Part shown: in pieces, positions 1 through 7,648 of the stretch | How positions within the stretch are numbered: position 1 is the stretch's first letter | Layout: every line of letters begins with the position of its first letter | NCBI RefSeq assembly: GCF_029836165.1 | Contig: NZ_JAOEBG010000007.1 | Span: 124,001 to 188,000 of the forward strand | Direction: 5' to 3' | DNA length: 64,000 nucleotides | Origin: Pseudomonas sp. GD04091 | GTDB taxonomy: Bacteria; Pseudomonadota; Gammaproteobacteria; Pseudomonadales; Pseudomonadaceae | Program-made: the position numbers and the translations under genes | Notes under the pieces: model-generated | The model's input: the letters and a program-made list of their open reading frames with translations, nothing else | Databases searched by the model: none | Told to the model about the DNA's origin: nothing

Positions 1-272
1 TCGGCCTGGCCGACTGCTTCCCGGTCGAGCATATCCTCGGTCGCGATGAGGCGGCGCCCAAGCCCAGCCCCGACGGGCTGTTGCAGATTGCCCGGGCCTG
101 GGGCGTGAGCCCCGGTGAAATGGTGATGGTCGGTGACTACCGCTTCGACCTCGACTGCGGCCGGGCGGCAGGCACCCGCACCGTGCTGGTCAATCTGCCG
201 GACAACCCATGGCCGCAGCTGGTCGACTGGCATGCGACCGATTGCCGGGCGCTGAGGGCGCTGCTCGGCTGA
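1..272 (+). CDS. HAD-family hydrolase, C-terminal end only
   Basis: The reading frame is open from the left edge (first full codon at base 3) to a TGA at 270-272, so only the last 89 residues are present. They hold two late motifs of the haloacid dehalogenase fold: a lysine followed by PSPDG (motif III region) and a GMNxGD-like segment, here MVGDYRFDLDCGRAAG, which carries the Mg2+-binding aspartates. Such proteins are usually small phosphatases of the phosphoglycolate phosphatase/PGMB type. The catalytic DxD motif and cap domain lie outside the window, so the substrate cannot be guessed. A REP-like palindrome arm follows the stop codon (about 289-320). Confidence 0.85.
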   Translation, partial: GLADCFPVEHILGRDEAAPKPSPDGLLQIARAWGVSPGEMVMVGDYRFDLDCGRAAGTRTVLVNLPDNPWPQLVDWHATDCRALRALLG

Positions 273-372
273 TGGCCTTGTCGCAGGGCCATCGTGGGAG
301 CCGGCTTGCCCCGTGATCGTCCAGACCTGTCTAAGCTGCACTGCACCTTTTCCCACGATGGAGACACCATCC

Positions 373-1383
373 ATGAGTACCAAGGCCATCTACGTGCTGC
401 CCGGCGGCGGTTACGACAAGGTCCAGGTCGGCACCTGCGAGGCCGCCGCGCCCAGCGCCGGCGAGATCACCGTGCGCCTGCACGCCAGTTCCCTCAACTA
501 CCACGACTTCGCCGTGGTCAGCGGCATGTGGGGCCCGAGCGAGCGACGTATCCCGATGGCCGATGGCGCCGGCGAAGTGATCGCGGTGGGCGCCGGGGTC
601 AGCGAGTTCAAGGTCGGCGATGCGGTGGTCAGCACCTTCTTCCCCGACTGGCTCGATGGCCAGGCCGAGGTCGAAGGTTTCGCCAGCGTGCCGGGCGATG
701 GCATCGACGGCTACGCGCGTGAGCAGGTGACCGCGCGCGCCACTTCGTTCACCCACGCGCCCAAAGGCTACAGCCACGCCGAGGCGGCGACCCTGACCAC
801 GGCCGGCCTCACCGCCTGGCGCGCGCTGATGAGCGACGACCACCTCAAACCCGGCGACAGCGTGCTGGTGCAGGGTACCGGTGGCGTGTCGATCTTCGCC
901 CTGCAGTTCGCCAAGCTGGCCGGCGCCACGGTGATCGCCACGTCTTCCAGCGACGCCAAGCTCGAACGGCTCAAGGCCCTTGGCGCCGATCACCTGATCA
1001 ACTACAAGACCACCCCGGCCTGGGGCGAGCAAGTGCGCCGGCTGACCGACAACCGTGGCGTCGACCATGTGATCGAGGTCGGTGGCCCGGCGACGCTGGA
1101 GCAATCGATGATCGCCGCGCGCATTGGTGGGCAGGTGTCGCTGATCGGCATCCTCACCGGCGTGGCCGGGCAGTTGCCGCTGGTCCAGGCGCTGGTGCGG
1201 CAGATCCGCCTGCAGGGCGTGCTGGTGGGCAGTCGCGCGCAGCAGCAGGCGATGGTCCGCGCCATCGATGCGAATGGCCTGCGGCCGGTGGTGGACAAGC
1301 ATTTCGAACTGGAGCAGATCGTCGAGGCGTTCAAGTACCAGGAGAGCAACCGGCATTTCGGCAAGATCTGCCTGACCTGGTGA
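373..1383 (+). CDS. Zinc-independent MDR-family NAD(P)-dependent alcohol dehydrogenase/quinone reductase
   Basis: This is a 336-residue medium-chain dehydrogenase/reductase. The N-terminal GroES-like fold includes a YHDFAVVSGMWG segment. The Rossmann half carries the nucleotide-binding signature VLVQGTGGVSIFALQFAKLAGA and ends with the family-typical HFGKICLTW. I see no structural-zinc cysteine cluster, which points to the quinone-oxidoreductase side of the superfamily. An earlier in-frame start exists at 313, but ATG 373 is preferred: it has GGAG at 360-363 and begins with a typical MSTKAI N-terminus. The gene stands alone between a HAD gene and a REP pair. The substrate is unknown. Confidence 0.88.
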   Translation: MSTKAIYVLPGGGYDKVQVGTCEAAAPSAGEITVRLHASSLNYHDFAVVSGMWGPSERRIPMADGAGEVIAVGAGVSEFKVGDAVVSTFFPDWLDGQAEVEGFASVPGDGIDGYAREQVTARATSFTHAPKGYSHAEAATLTTAGLTAWRALMSDDHLKPGDSVLVQGTGGVSIFALQFAKLAGATVIATSSSDAKLERLKALGADHLINYKTTPAWGEQVRRLTDNRGVDHVIEVGGPATLEQSMIAARIGGQVSLIGILTGVAGQLPLVQALVRQIRLQGVLVGSRAQQQAMVRAIDANGLRPVVDKHFELEQIVEAFKYQESNRHFGKICLTW

Positions 1384-1421
1384 GCTGAGCCTTGCTGGCT
1401 GACCCGTTGATTCAGCTTGAC

Positions 1422-1482
1422 CCTGTGGGAGCGGCTTTAGCCGCGAAGCAAGCGACGCGGTGGCTGAAGCCGCTCCCACAGG
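1422..1482. repeat. REP pair (palindromic repeat with 16-bp arms)
   Basis: A 16-bp arm at 1422-1437 (CCTGTGGGAGCGGCTT) is matched exactly by its reverse complement at 1467-1482, with 29 bases between. The GTGGGAGCGGC core is the usual Pseudomonas REP motif. It sits between convergent genes, where it may also stop transcription. Confidence 0.8.
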
Positions 1483-1535
1483 TCCCTGCTAGATCGACAA
1501 GTGATGTGGGTCGGCTTGCTGGCCAAAGGCTCGGA

Positions 1536-2429
1536 TCAGGTATGTGACAGTAACGGGAACATCAGCGGCTGAGCCTCGAGGCCGGTCGGCGTCGTACCCC
1601 AGACGAACAGCGCATCATCGTTATCCACAACCCGCGTAGCGAACCCTTCGCCGCACAGGGGTGCGAATCCCAACACCACCTCCCGCGTCCGATCCGTGAC
1701 CAGCTCGGCCAGCACGTTGTGCAGCACCAGTGCGCGTGGGCAGAACACCTCGACCAGCACCATCCGTTCACCGTCATGTTCCACGACCACATAGGCTTCG
1801 TGCCGCGCCGAGTGGAACAAGGCCTCCCGGTAAGGTCCGTCACAATAGAACATGGTCAGCGGCACATTCGGTGTCAGGCTCAATCGCGCCTGTGGACAAC
1901 TCTTCTCCACCGCGTCGATGAAGCGTTGACGTTGTTCGCTGTCGTCCATGTTCACCGGGTGGAAGGTGTTGGCCTTTGGCTGTGTCGACCAGGGTTGGTA
2001 GTACTCGTGCTCGATCACTCGACGCAAGCCGAACCTGGGATAGAGATCCAGCACGCTGCTGTTGGCGAACAGGTACAGCAGATCGCAGTTGCCTGCCCAG
2101 CGCTGCACCAGCACTTCCATCAGGTAGCGGCTGTATCCGCGGCCGCGTGCCTCGGGCGCGGTCATCACCGTGCCGACCTGAACGCAGCGCAGGCGCCTGT
2201 CATCAAGGGTGAAGTCCAGCAGGTTGGCCGAGGCGTTGGCCAGCATCTGCCCTTCGCGTACCAGCGAGCAAGGCTGGTTGTCGTCCTGCCAGAACCCCGC
2301 CTGATACCAGGCTTCGAAATCGAAACCGTACGTCTGGCGGGTAAGGGCGTTGAGCTCGCCGCGCAGGTGTGGATCGTCGCGGTAGCGCTCGACCTGCGCG
2401 AGCGTGGGATCGTCGAGGATGATGGCCAT
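1536..2429 (-). CDS. GNAT-family N-acetyltransferase
   Basis: This is a 297-residue protein starting at the ATG whose complement is 2427-2429, eight bases behind AGGGG. The acetyl-CoA binding core is visible as VGTVMTAPEARGRGYSRYLM (R/QxxGxG/A type), followed by an LYPRFGLRR strand typical of GNAT folds. The rest, roughly residues 140-297, has no recognised domain and may be a substrate-recognition half. The gene is convergent with the MDR gene, separated by a REP pair. The acceptor molecule cannot be told. Confidence 0.8.
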   Translation of the reverse strand: MAIILDDPTLAQVERYRDDPHLRGELNALTRQTYGFDFEAWYQAGFWQDDNQPCSLVREGQMLANASANLLDFTLDDRRLRCVQVGTVMTAPEARGRGYSRYLMEVLVQRWAGNCDLLYLFANSSVLDLYPRFGLRRVIEHEYYQPWSTQPKANTFHPVNMDDSEQRQRFIDAVEKSCPQARLSLTPNVPLTMFYCDGPYREALFHSARHEAYVVVEHDGERMVLVEVFCPRALVLHNVLAELVTDRTREVVLGFAPLCGEGFATRVVDNDDALFVWGTTPTGLEAQPLMFPLLSHT

Positions 2430-2523
2430 GGCGCCCCTGTCTTTCGATGAGGTGAGGGCGAAGATTAGTCGCTGCGTCGCTGAAGAGTTGTAAGGGTTTG
2501 TGCCGTTTCGCAGACGTCCGCCT

Positions 2524-3228
2524 TCAGTCCGGCACCAGCCGATCCCGGCTGTTGGACAGATGCAGGCACATGGCCGCCCGCGCCGCATCCGGATCCTGGC
2601 GGCGAATGGCGTTGAGGATCGCTTCATGCTCCAGGTTCGCCAGGTACGCGTGTCGGGCCAGGTTGGCGCCGGCACGCTCGGCCTGGGCGATGCGGCTGCG
2701 TGGGATCAGCGCCGTTCCCAGGTGCGCCATCATCTCGCCGAAGTACAGGTTGCCGGTGGCCTCGGCGATCAGCAGGTGGAAGCGCCGGTCGGGCTCGATG
2801 CAACTGTCACCGGCCGCCGCCAGGTCCTGATAGTCGTCCAGCGCCTGGCGCATCCGCGCCAGGTGCTGTTCGCCACGGCGCAAGGCGGCGAGGGCGGCGG
2901 CCTGGCCTTCGAGGCCGATGCGCAACTCCAGCAGGTCACGCACACTCGCCGCGCTTTCGGCCCCCACCCGCAGCCCGGATTGAGGCTGACGTTCGATGAC
3001 GAACGTGCCGATGCCATGACGCGTCTCCACCAGGCCCGAGGCCTGCAGTTTCGACAGGGCTTCGCGAACCACCGTGCGGCTGATGCCGTGCTCGCGCACC
3101 AGGGTGTTTTCCGATGGCAGCCGGTCTCCCGGCTTGAAGGCCCCCAACAGGATCTGCTGGCTCAGGCTGGAGACCAGGTCGTGGGCGCGGCTGTGGCCGC
3201 GCTTGCGTGGGGTGTCGTGGGTATCCAT
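2524..3228 (-). CDS. FadR-family (GntR) transcriptional regulator of the glucarate genes
   Basis: This is a 234-residue regulator. A GntR winged helix lies at about residues 14-80 (GDRLPSENTLVREHGISRTVVREAL, with wing GIGTFVIE). An FCD ligand domain follows, with the metal-site pattern D-R-R-F-H and later H-E-A-I. It is transcribed divergently from gudP-gudD, the usual arrangement for a ligand-relieved repressor of sugar-acid genes. Two perfect TTGTNNNACAA sites in the shared upstream region fit FadR-type operators. Longer in-frame starts to 3387 run through AT-rich operator DNA and are rejected; ATG at 3228 begins a normal GntR N-terminus. The link to glucarate is inferred from position. Confidence 0.85.
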   Translation of the reverse strand: MDTHDTPRKRGHSRAHDLVSSLSQQILLGAFKPGDRLPSENTLVREHGISRTVVREALSKLQASGLVETRHGIGTFVIERQPQSGLRVGAESAASVRDLLELRIGLEGQAAALAALRRGEQHLARMRQALDDYQDLAAAGDSCIEPDRRFHLLIAEATGNLYFGEMMAHLGTALIPRSRIAQAERAGANLARHAYLANLEHEAILNAIRRQDPDAARAAMCLHLSNSRDRLVPD

Positions 3229-3290
3229 GCAGGGCTCGCCGCGAAAGGTGGACAAGTGGGTGACGCGATTCGCGAGGCTAGCAGGAATAC

Positions 3291-3301
3291 TTGTATGACA
3301 A
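3291..3301. promoter_or_regulatory. Operator O1 of the GntR regulator (TTGTNNNACAA)
   Basis: TTGTATGACAA is a perfect inverted repeat within the longer ACTTGT-ATG-ACAAGT (3289-3303). It lies 62 bp upstream of the regulator start codon. This is the consensus half-site spacing of FadR-subfamily GntR repressors, so it is a candidate autoregulation site. Confidence 0.7.
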
Positions 3302-3435
3302 GTTGAAATATTCAGGTTTTTTTCGCGGTTGACTTCCTGTTCGTTGCCTGCTTTTAGTTTTCTATTAATTGGATTTTCGCGACACATGCCCGTTTTTTAT
3401 ACTTGTATTCGCTGATTTTTCCGGATTTTTTATGC

Positions 3436-3446
3436 TTGTCGTACAA
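3436..3446. promoter_or_regulatory. Operator O2 of the GntR regulator (TTGTNNNACAA)
   Basis: TTGTCGTACAA is a second perfect copy of the same motif, 145 bp from O1 and about 110 bp upstream of gudP. A third, half-complete site (ACTTGTATT) lies near 3401. Two sites flanking a divergent promoter region suggest joint control of both transcripts. Confidence 0.7.
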
Positions 3447-3554
3447 CCTTGCGAGGAATATGCTCTTTTCCACCTGGATGTCAGACAACATTGCGAGTCG
3501 TTTTTGCCGAGCCTCCAGTGACCCGCACAAAAACAATTAGTGGGAGAAGCATTC

Positions 3555-4892
3555 GTGAACCACACCCTCGATCCGTGCGCGCCGCGCGACGACGTGCTCG
3601 CCAGCGCCGTGGCCAAGGTCAAGCGCCATGTCCTGCCGCTGTTCGTCATCATGTTCATCGTCAACTACCTGGACCGCGTCAACATCGGTTTCGTCCGCCC
3701 GCACCTGGAGAGCGACCTGGGCATCGGCGCGGCGGCCTACGGCTTCGGCGCCGGGCTGTTCTTCATCGGCTATGCCTTGTTCGAAGTGCCGTCGAACATG
3801 CTCTTGCAGCGGGTCGGCGCGCGCCTGTGGCTGACCCGCATCATGTTCACCTGGGGGCTGGTGGCCACGGCCATGGCCTTCGTGCAGACCGAAACCCAGT
3901 TCTACGTGCTGCGCTTTCTGCTCGGGGTGGCCGAGGCCGGGTTCTTCCCCGGCGTGATCTACTACTTCACCCGCTGGCTGCCGGCCGCCGAGCGCGGCAA
4001 GGCCATCGCCATCTTCCTCAGTGGCTCGGCTGTGGCCTCGCTGATCTCCGGCCCCCTGGCCGGCGCACTGATGCAGATTCAGGGCATGGGCCTGCACGGT
4101 TGGCAGTGGATGCTGTTCATCGAAGGCATGGCCTCGGTGGTGCTGTGTTTCTTCGTGTACTTCTGGCTCGATTCCAAGCCCCATGACGCCAAGTGGTTGA
4201 GCCGCGCCGAACAGGACGCGCTGGTGGCCGCCATCGACCAGGAGCAACGCGAGCGCGAGGTCGGCGGGCTGGCCAAGGTGTCGGCCTGGCGCCTGCTCAA
4301 GGACCGCCAGATCGTGCTGTTTTGCCTGATCTATTTCTGCATCCAGCTGACCATCTACGCCGCCACCTTCTGGCTGCCGAGCATCATCAAGCGCATGGGC
4401 GAGCTGAGCGACCTGCAGGTCGGCTTCTTCAACTCGATCCCGTGGCTGATCTCGATCATCGCCATGTACGCCTTCGCCGCCGGCGCCAGGCGCTGGAAAT
4501 TCCAGCAGGCCTGGGTCGCCGCGGCGCTGTTGGTGGCCGCGTGCGGCATGTTCATGTCCACCACCGGCGGGCCGGTGTTCGCCTTCGTCGCGGTGTGCTT
4601 CGCCGCCATCGGTTTCAAGGCTGCTTCGTCGTTGTTCTGGCCGATTCCCCAGGGCTACCTGGATGCGCGCATCGCGGCGGCGGTGATCGCCCTGATCAAT
4701 TCGGTGGGCAACCTCGGCGGCTTCGTCGCGCCCACCACCTTCGGCCTGCTGGAGCAGCAGACCGGCTCGATCCAGGGCGGCCTGTACGGCCTGGCGGTGA
4801 CCTCGGTGCTGGCCGCCATCGCCGTGTTCTTCGTGCGCCTGCGCCCCAAGGGCGTCGCTTCCACTGACCTCAAGGCCGCCTCGGCCAACTGA
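3555..4892 (+). CDS. gudP: MFS transporter, ACS family, probable D-glucarate/galactarate permease
   Basis: This is a 445-residue protein with about 12 hydrophobic helices and the signature of the anion:cation symporter family (FIVNYLDRVNIG in helix 1; FEVPSNMLLQRVGARLWLTRIM). Members import hexarate and tartrate-type sugar acids by proton symport. The start is GTG 3555, because GGGAGAAG at 3542-3549 then sits at normal Shine-Dalgarno distance; an upstream GTG at 3540 would place that sequence inside the gene. It lies 15 bp before gudD and is clearly co-transcribed with it. The substrate is inferred from gudD and from the divergent FadR-type regulator. Confidence 0.85.
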   Translation: MNHTLDPCAPRDDVLASAVAKVKRHVLPLFVIMFIVNYLDRVNIGFVRPHLESDLGIGAAAYGFGAGLFFIGYALFEVPSNMLLQRVGARLWLTRIMFTWGLVATAMAFVQTETQFYVLRFLLGVAEAGFFPGVIYYFTRWLPAAERGKAIAIFLSGSAVASLISGPLAGALMQIQGMGLHGWQWMLFIEGMASVVLCFFVYFWLDSKPHDAKWLSRAEQDALVAAIDQEQREREVGGLAKVSAWRLLKDRQIVLFCLIYFCIQLTIYAATFWLPSIIKRMGELSDLQVGFFNSIPWLISIIAMYAFAAGARRWKFQQAWVAAALLVAACGMFMSTTGGPVFAFVAVCFAAIGFKAASSLFWPIPQGYLDARIAAAVIALINSVGNLGGFVAPTTFGLLEQQTGSIQGGLYGLAVTSVLAAIAVFFVRLRPKGVASTDLKAASAN

Positions 4893-4907
4893 CCCCGAGA
4901 GATACCC

Positions 4908-6263
4908 ATGAACATGCAGACAACCCCACAGGTTCACCTCGGCACGCCGGTGGTCACCGAGCTGCGCGTGATCCCGGTGGCCGGGCACGACAGCATGCTG
5001 CTCAACCTCAGCGGTGCCCATGGCCCGTTCTTCACCCGCAATGTCGTGGTGCTGCGCGACAGCGCCGGCAACACGGGCCTGGGCGAGGTACCGGGAGGCG
5101 AGACGATCCGCCAGACCCTGGAGGATGCCCGCGCGCTGGTGGTCGGTCAGCCGATCGGCCACTACCAGCGCGTGCTCAACGCCATGCGCCAGGCCTTCGC
5201 CAATCGCGACGCGGGCGGTCGTGGCCTGCAGACTTTCGACCTGCGCATCAGCGTGCATGCGGTGACGGCGATGGAGTCGGCGCTGCTCGACCTGCTCGGC
5301 CAGCACCTGGGCGTGCCCATGGCCGCGCTGCTCGGTGAAGGGCAGCAGCGCGAGGCGGTGAAGATGCTTGGCTATCTGTTCTATATCGGCGACCGCACCC
5401 GCACCGACCTGGCCTACCGCAACGAGGCGGATGCCGACGACGCCTGGTTGCGCCTGCGCCATGAGCAGGCCATGACCCCGCAAGCGGTGGTGCGCCTGGC
5501 CGAAGCCGCCCAGGCACGCTATGGCTTCAACGACTTCAAGCTCAAGGGCGGGGTGCTGCGGGGCGAGGAGGAGATGGAAGCGGTCACGGCCCTGGCCGAG
5601 CGTTTCCCCGCTGCCCGTATCACCCTGGACCCCAATGGGGCCTGGTCGCTCGCGCAGGCCATCGCCCTGTGCCGCGACAAGCATGCCGTGCTGGCCTACG
5701 CCGAAGATCCGTGTGGCGCCGAGAACGGCTATTCCGGGCGCGAGGTGATGGCCGAGTTCCGCCGCGCCACCGGCCTGTCCACCGCCACCAACATGATCGC
5801 CACCGACTGGCGGCAGATGGGCCACGCGATCCAGTCCCAGGCCGTGGACATCCCGCTGGCCGACCCGCATTTCTGGACCCTGCAGGGCTCGGTGCGGGTG
5901 GCGCAGATGTGCCATGACTGGGGCCTGACCTGGGGCTCGCACTCGAACAATCACTTCGACATCTCGCTGGCGATGTTCACCCAGGTGGCCGCTGCCGCGC
6001 CGGGCGAGATCACCGCCATCGACACCCACTGGATCTGGCAGGATGGCCAGCGCCTGACCCGCGAGCCGCCGCGCATCGTCGATGGCCATGTGCGCGTGCC
6101 CGAAAGACCGGGGCTCGGGGTTGAACTGGATGAAGAGCAGTTGGCCAAGGCCCATGAGTGCTATCGCAACATGGGGCTTGGGGCGCGCGATGACAGCGTG
6201 GCCATGCAGTACCTGATGCCGGGATGGACCTTCGACAACAAGCGGCCTTGCCTGGTGCGCTGA
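4908..6263 (+). CDS. gudD: D-glucarate dehydratase
   Basis: This is a 451-residue enolase-superfamily enzyme that removes water from D-glucarate (and L-idarate) to give 5-keto-4-deoxy-D-glucarate. Visible catalytic features are the KLK base motif (Lys211, Lys213) in the barrel, metal ligands in LDPNGAW and [12 protein letters not shown], the conserved N-M-I-A-T-D-W segment, and the SHSNNHFD stretch (about 344-351) carrying the general-acid/base histidine. Length and motifs match bacterial GudD throughout. It follows gudP closely. Later pathway genes (KDG dehydratase, alpha-ketoglutaric semialdehyde dehydrogenase) are not nearby. Confidence 0.93.
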   Translation: MNMQTTPQVHLGTPVVTELRVIPVAGHDSMLLNLSGAHGPFFTRNVVVLRDSAGNTGLGEVPGGETIRQTLEDARALVVGQPIGHYQRVLNAMRQAFANRDAGGRGLQTFDLRISVHAVTAMESALLDLLGQHLGVPMAALLGEGQQREAVKMLGYLFYIGDRTRTDLAYRNEADADDAWLRLRHEQAMTPQAVVRLAEAAQARYGFNDFKLKGGVLRGEEEMEAVTALAERFPAARITLDPNGAWSLAQAIALCRDKHAVLAYAEDPCGAENGYSGREVMAEFRRATGLSTATNMIATDWRQMGHAIQSQAVDIPLADPHFWTLQGSVRVAQMCHDWGLTWGSHSNNHFDISLAMFTQVAAAAPGEITAIDTHWIWQDGQRLTREPPRIVDGHVRVPERPGLGVELDEEQLAKAHECYRNMGLGARDDSVAMQYLMPGWTFDNKRPCLVR

Positions 6264-6280
6264 GGCAGACCTGCGCCGGC

Positions 6281-6350
6281 CTCTTCGCGGGTAAACCCGC
6301 TCCCACAGAGAACAGGGGCCCTGTAGGAACGGGCTTGCCCGCGAAAGGGC
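6281..6350. repeat. REP pair
   Basis: CTTCGCGGG...CCCGCTCCCACAG at the left end is answered by CTGTAGGAACGGGC...CCCGCGAAAG at the right, forming an imperfect inverted pair of Pseudomonas REP units just after gudD. Confidence 0.7.
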
Positions 6351-6423
6351 CGGTACAGCCAGCGCATTTTTCCCCGCTGCCACTGGCCTGTGGCCTGGCG
6401 TAGGCAGACGCCCGTGCAGCACC

Positions 6424-6446
6424 GCCCCGGCCCGCCGGGGCTTTTT
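6424..6446 (+). terminator. Rho-independent terminator of gudP-gudD
   Basis: GCCCCGG (6424-6430) pairs with CCGGGGC (6435-6441) and is followed by TTTTT. It overlaps the tail end of the convergent GNAT/C39 gene by position only. Confidence 0.8.
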
Positions 6447-6449
6447 CGT

Positions 6450-7556
6450 TTACGCCGCCGTTGCGTCCCCCACGTACACCACCACCGCCGCCCGCAGCTT
6501 GCGTCCACCGAACAGGCTCATGCGTTGGAACTCCTCGTGGCTGACCGGCAAATGCTGGCAGTCCAGGGCCTGCCGATGGCGGCCATGGTCGATGTCGGGG
6601 TCGTGCAGGTAGACGAAATCGTCATCGCAGGCGGTGACCAGTACCCAGTGCGGCGCCTTGCTGCCGGTCAACCGGTAGTTGCTGATCAGCACCAACGCCA
6701 TACCGCCTTCGGCCAGCACCCGGGGCAGGTCGGGCGCCGACCGGGCGATGCTCACGTCGCTGTCCTGCAGTTCGGCGCAGAAGTCTTCATGAACCAGGCG
6801 CATGACTTCCTTTTTCGCCGGCTGGCGCACGCCATCGAGAAACAGAGGCCCTTCGGTGTTGACCAGCAGGCGTACGCGAAAACCCCGGCGCCAGGCGGCC
6901 AGTGCCAGCCCGTGCGGGCTGCAGCCGCCATGACCCGAGGTCATGAACACGGTGGTCGCCTCACGCCACAGACGCAGTTCTTCGCGGCGCGTGGGCTGGC
7001 GTTGCGGCTGCAGCGCGGCCATGGCCATCAGCAGGCAGGCCGGGCCGCAGGTGAAGTCGGTGGTCTGGGCGTAATAGGGGACCGGGTGCGATTCGACGGC
7101 CGGATGCTGGAGGATGCGCTTCTCGTAGCGCAGCGCGCTGGCATGGTCTTCGTAGTAGTCGTCCACCAGCGCGAAGCGCCGATAGCCGTGGCGCTCGTAC
7201 AGGGCGATGGCTGAGGGGTTGTCGATGCGCACTTCAAGCCGCAGGTAGGCGCGCTCGTGTTCCAGCGCGCAGCGCTCGGCCTGCTCGAGCAGGCGGGCGC
7301 CAAGCCCCTGGCCGCGCGCCGCTGCGGCAATGGCGATGGAGTACAGCCGTGCCAGCGAGGTGCCGCGATGGAACAGCAACAGTGCGTAGCCCATCAACTG
7401 GCCGTCGCGCTGGGCCACCAGCAGGCTGGCATTGGCATGGGAGAGCATCCAGCGGAAGCTGCGTGGGGTGAGCCGGTCCAGGGCGAAGCACTGGTTCTCC
7501 AGTGCCAGCAGGGCCGGCAGGTCGTCAACGGTTGCCAGGCGAAATTCAATGTGCAT
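6450..7556 (-). CDS. GNAT acetyltransferase fused to a C39-like (DUF3335) peptidase
   Basis: This is a 368-residue two-domain protein. Residues 1-150 are a GNAT fold close to RimI (SIAIAAAARGQGLGARLLEQAE, then EVRIDNPSAIALYERHGY). Residues 160-360 are a papain-like cysteine peptidase of the C39/DUF3335 type, with FTCGPACLL placing the nucleophile at Cys170 and APHWVLVTACDDDFVYLHDPD supplying the histidine and acidic residue. It is divergent from a RimK-like ATP-grasp ligase. The same pairing was described in the literature on ATP-grasp amidoligase operons (Iyer and co-workers), which propose peptide or protein-tail synthesis, acetylation and trimming. Start ATG 7556 precedes the GNAT fold directly; the 51 upstream residues offered by the longer frame look like leader sequence. 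Confidence 0.85.
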   Translation of the reverse strand: MHIEFRLATVDDLPALLALENQCFALDRLTPRSFRWMLSHANASLLVAQRDGQLMGYALLLFHRGTSLARLYSIAIAAAARGQGLGARLLEQAERCALEHERAYLRLEVRIDNPSAIALYERHGYRRFALVDDYYEDHASALRYEKRILQHPAVESHPVPYYAQTTDFTCGPACLLMAMAALQPQRQPTRREELRLWREATTVFMTSGHGGCSPHGLALAAWRRGFRVRLLVNTEGPLFLDGVRQPAKKEVMRLVHEDFCAELQDSDVSIARSAPDLPRVLAEGGMALVLISNYRLTGSKAPHWVLVTACDDDFVYLHDPDIDHGRHRQALDCQHLPVSHEEFQRMSLFGGRKLRAAVVVYVGDATAA

Positions 7557-7648
7557 AGAGCCGCCGTAAAAGTTGCGTAATGAAACGGGACATTCGAAAA
7601 ACTTCGTGCTTAATAGAAGCGGTGTGACCCAACACAGGGCTTCAAAAA

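Noticed and set aside
331..1479. 382-codon open frame on the minus strand over the MDR gene
   Set aside because: It is a shadow of the plus-strand gene, caused by high GC at third positions; its sequence has no domain and is rich in Arg, Gln and His.
3537..6422. 961-codon minus-strand frame over gudP-gudD
   Set aside because: It is antisense to two well-identified genes, with low-complexity Arg/Gln/His composition and no family.
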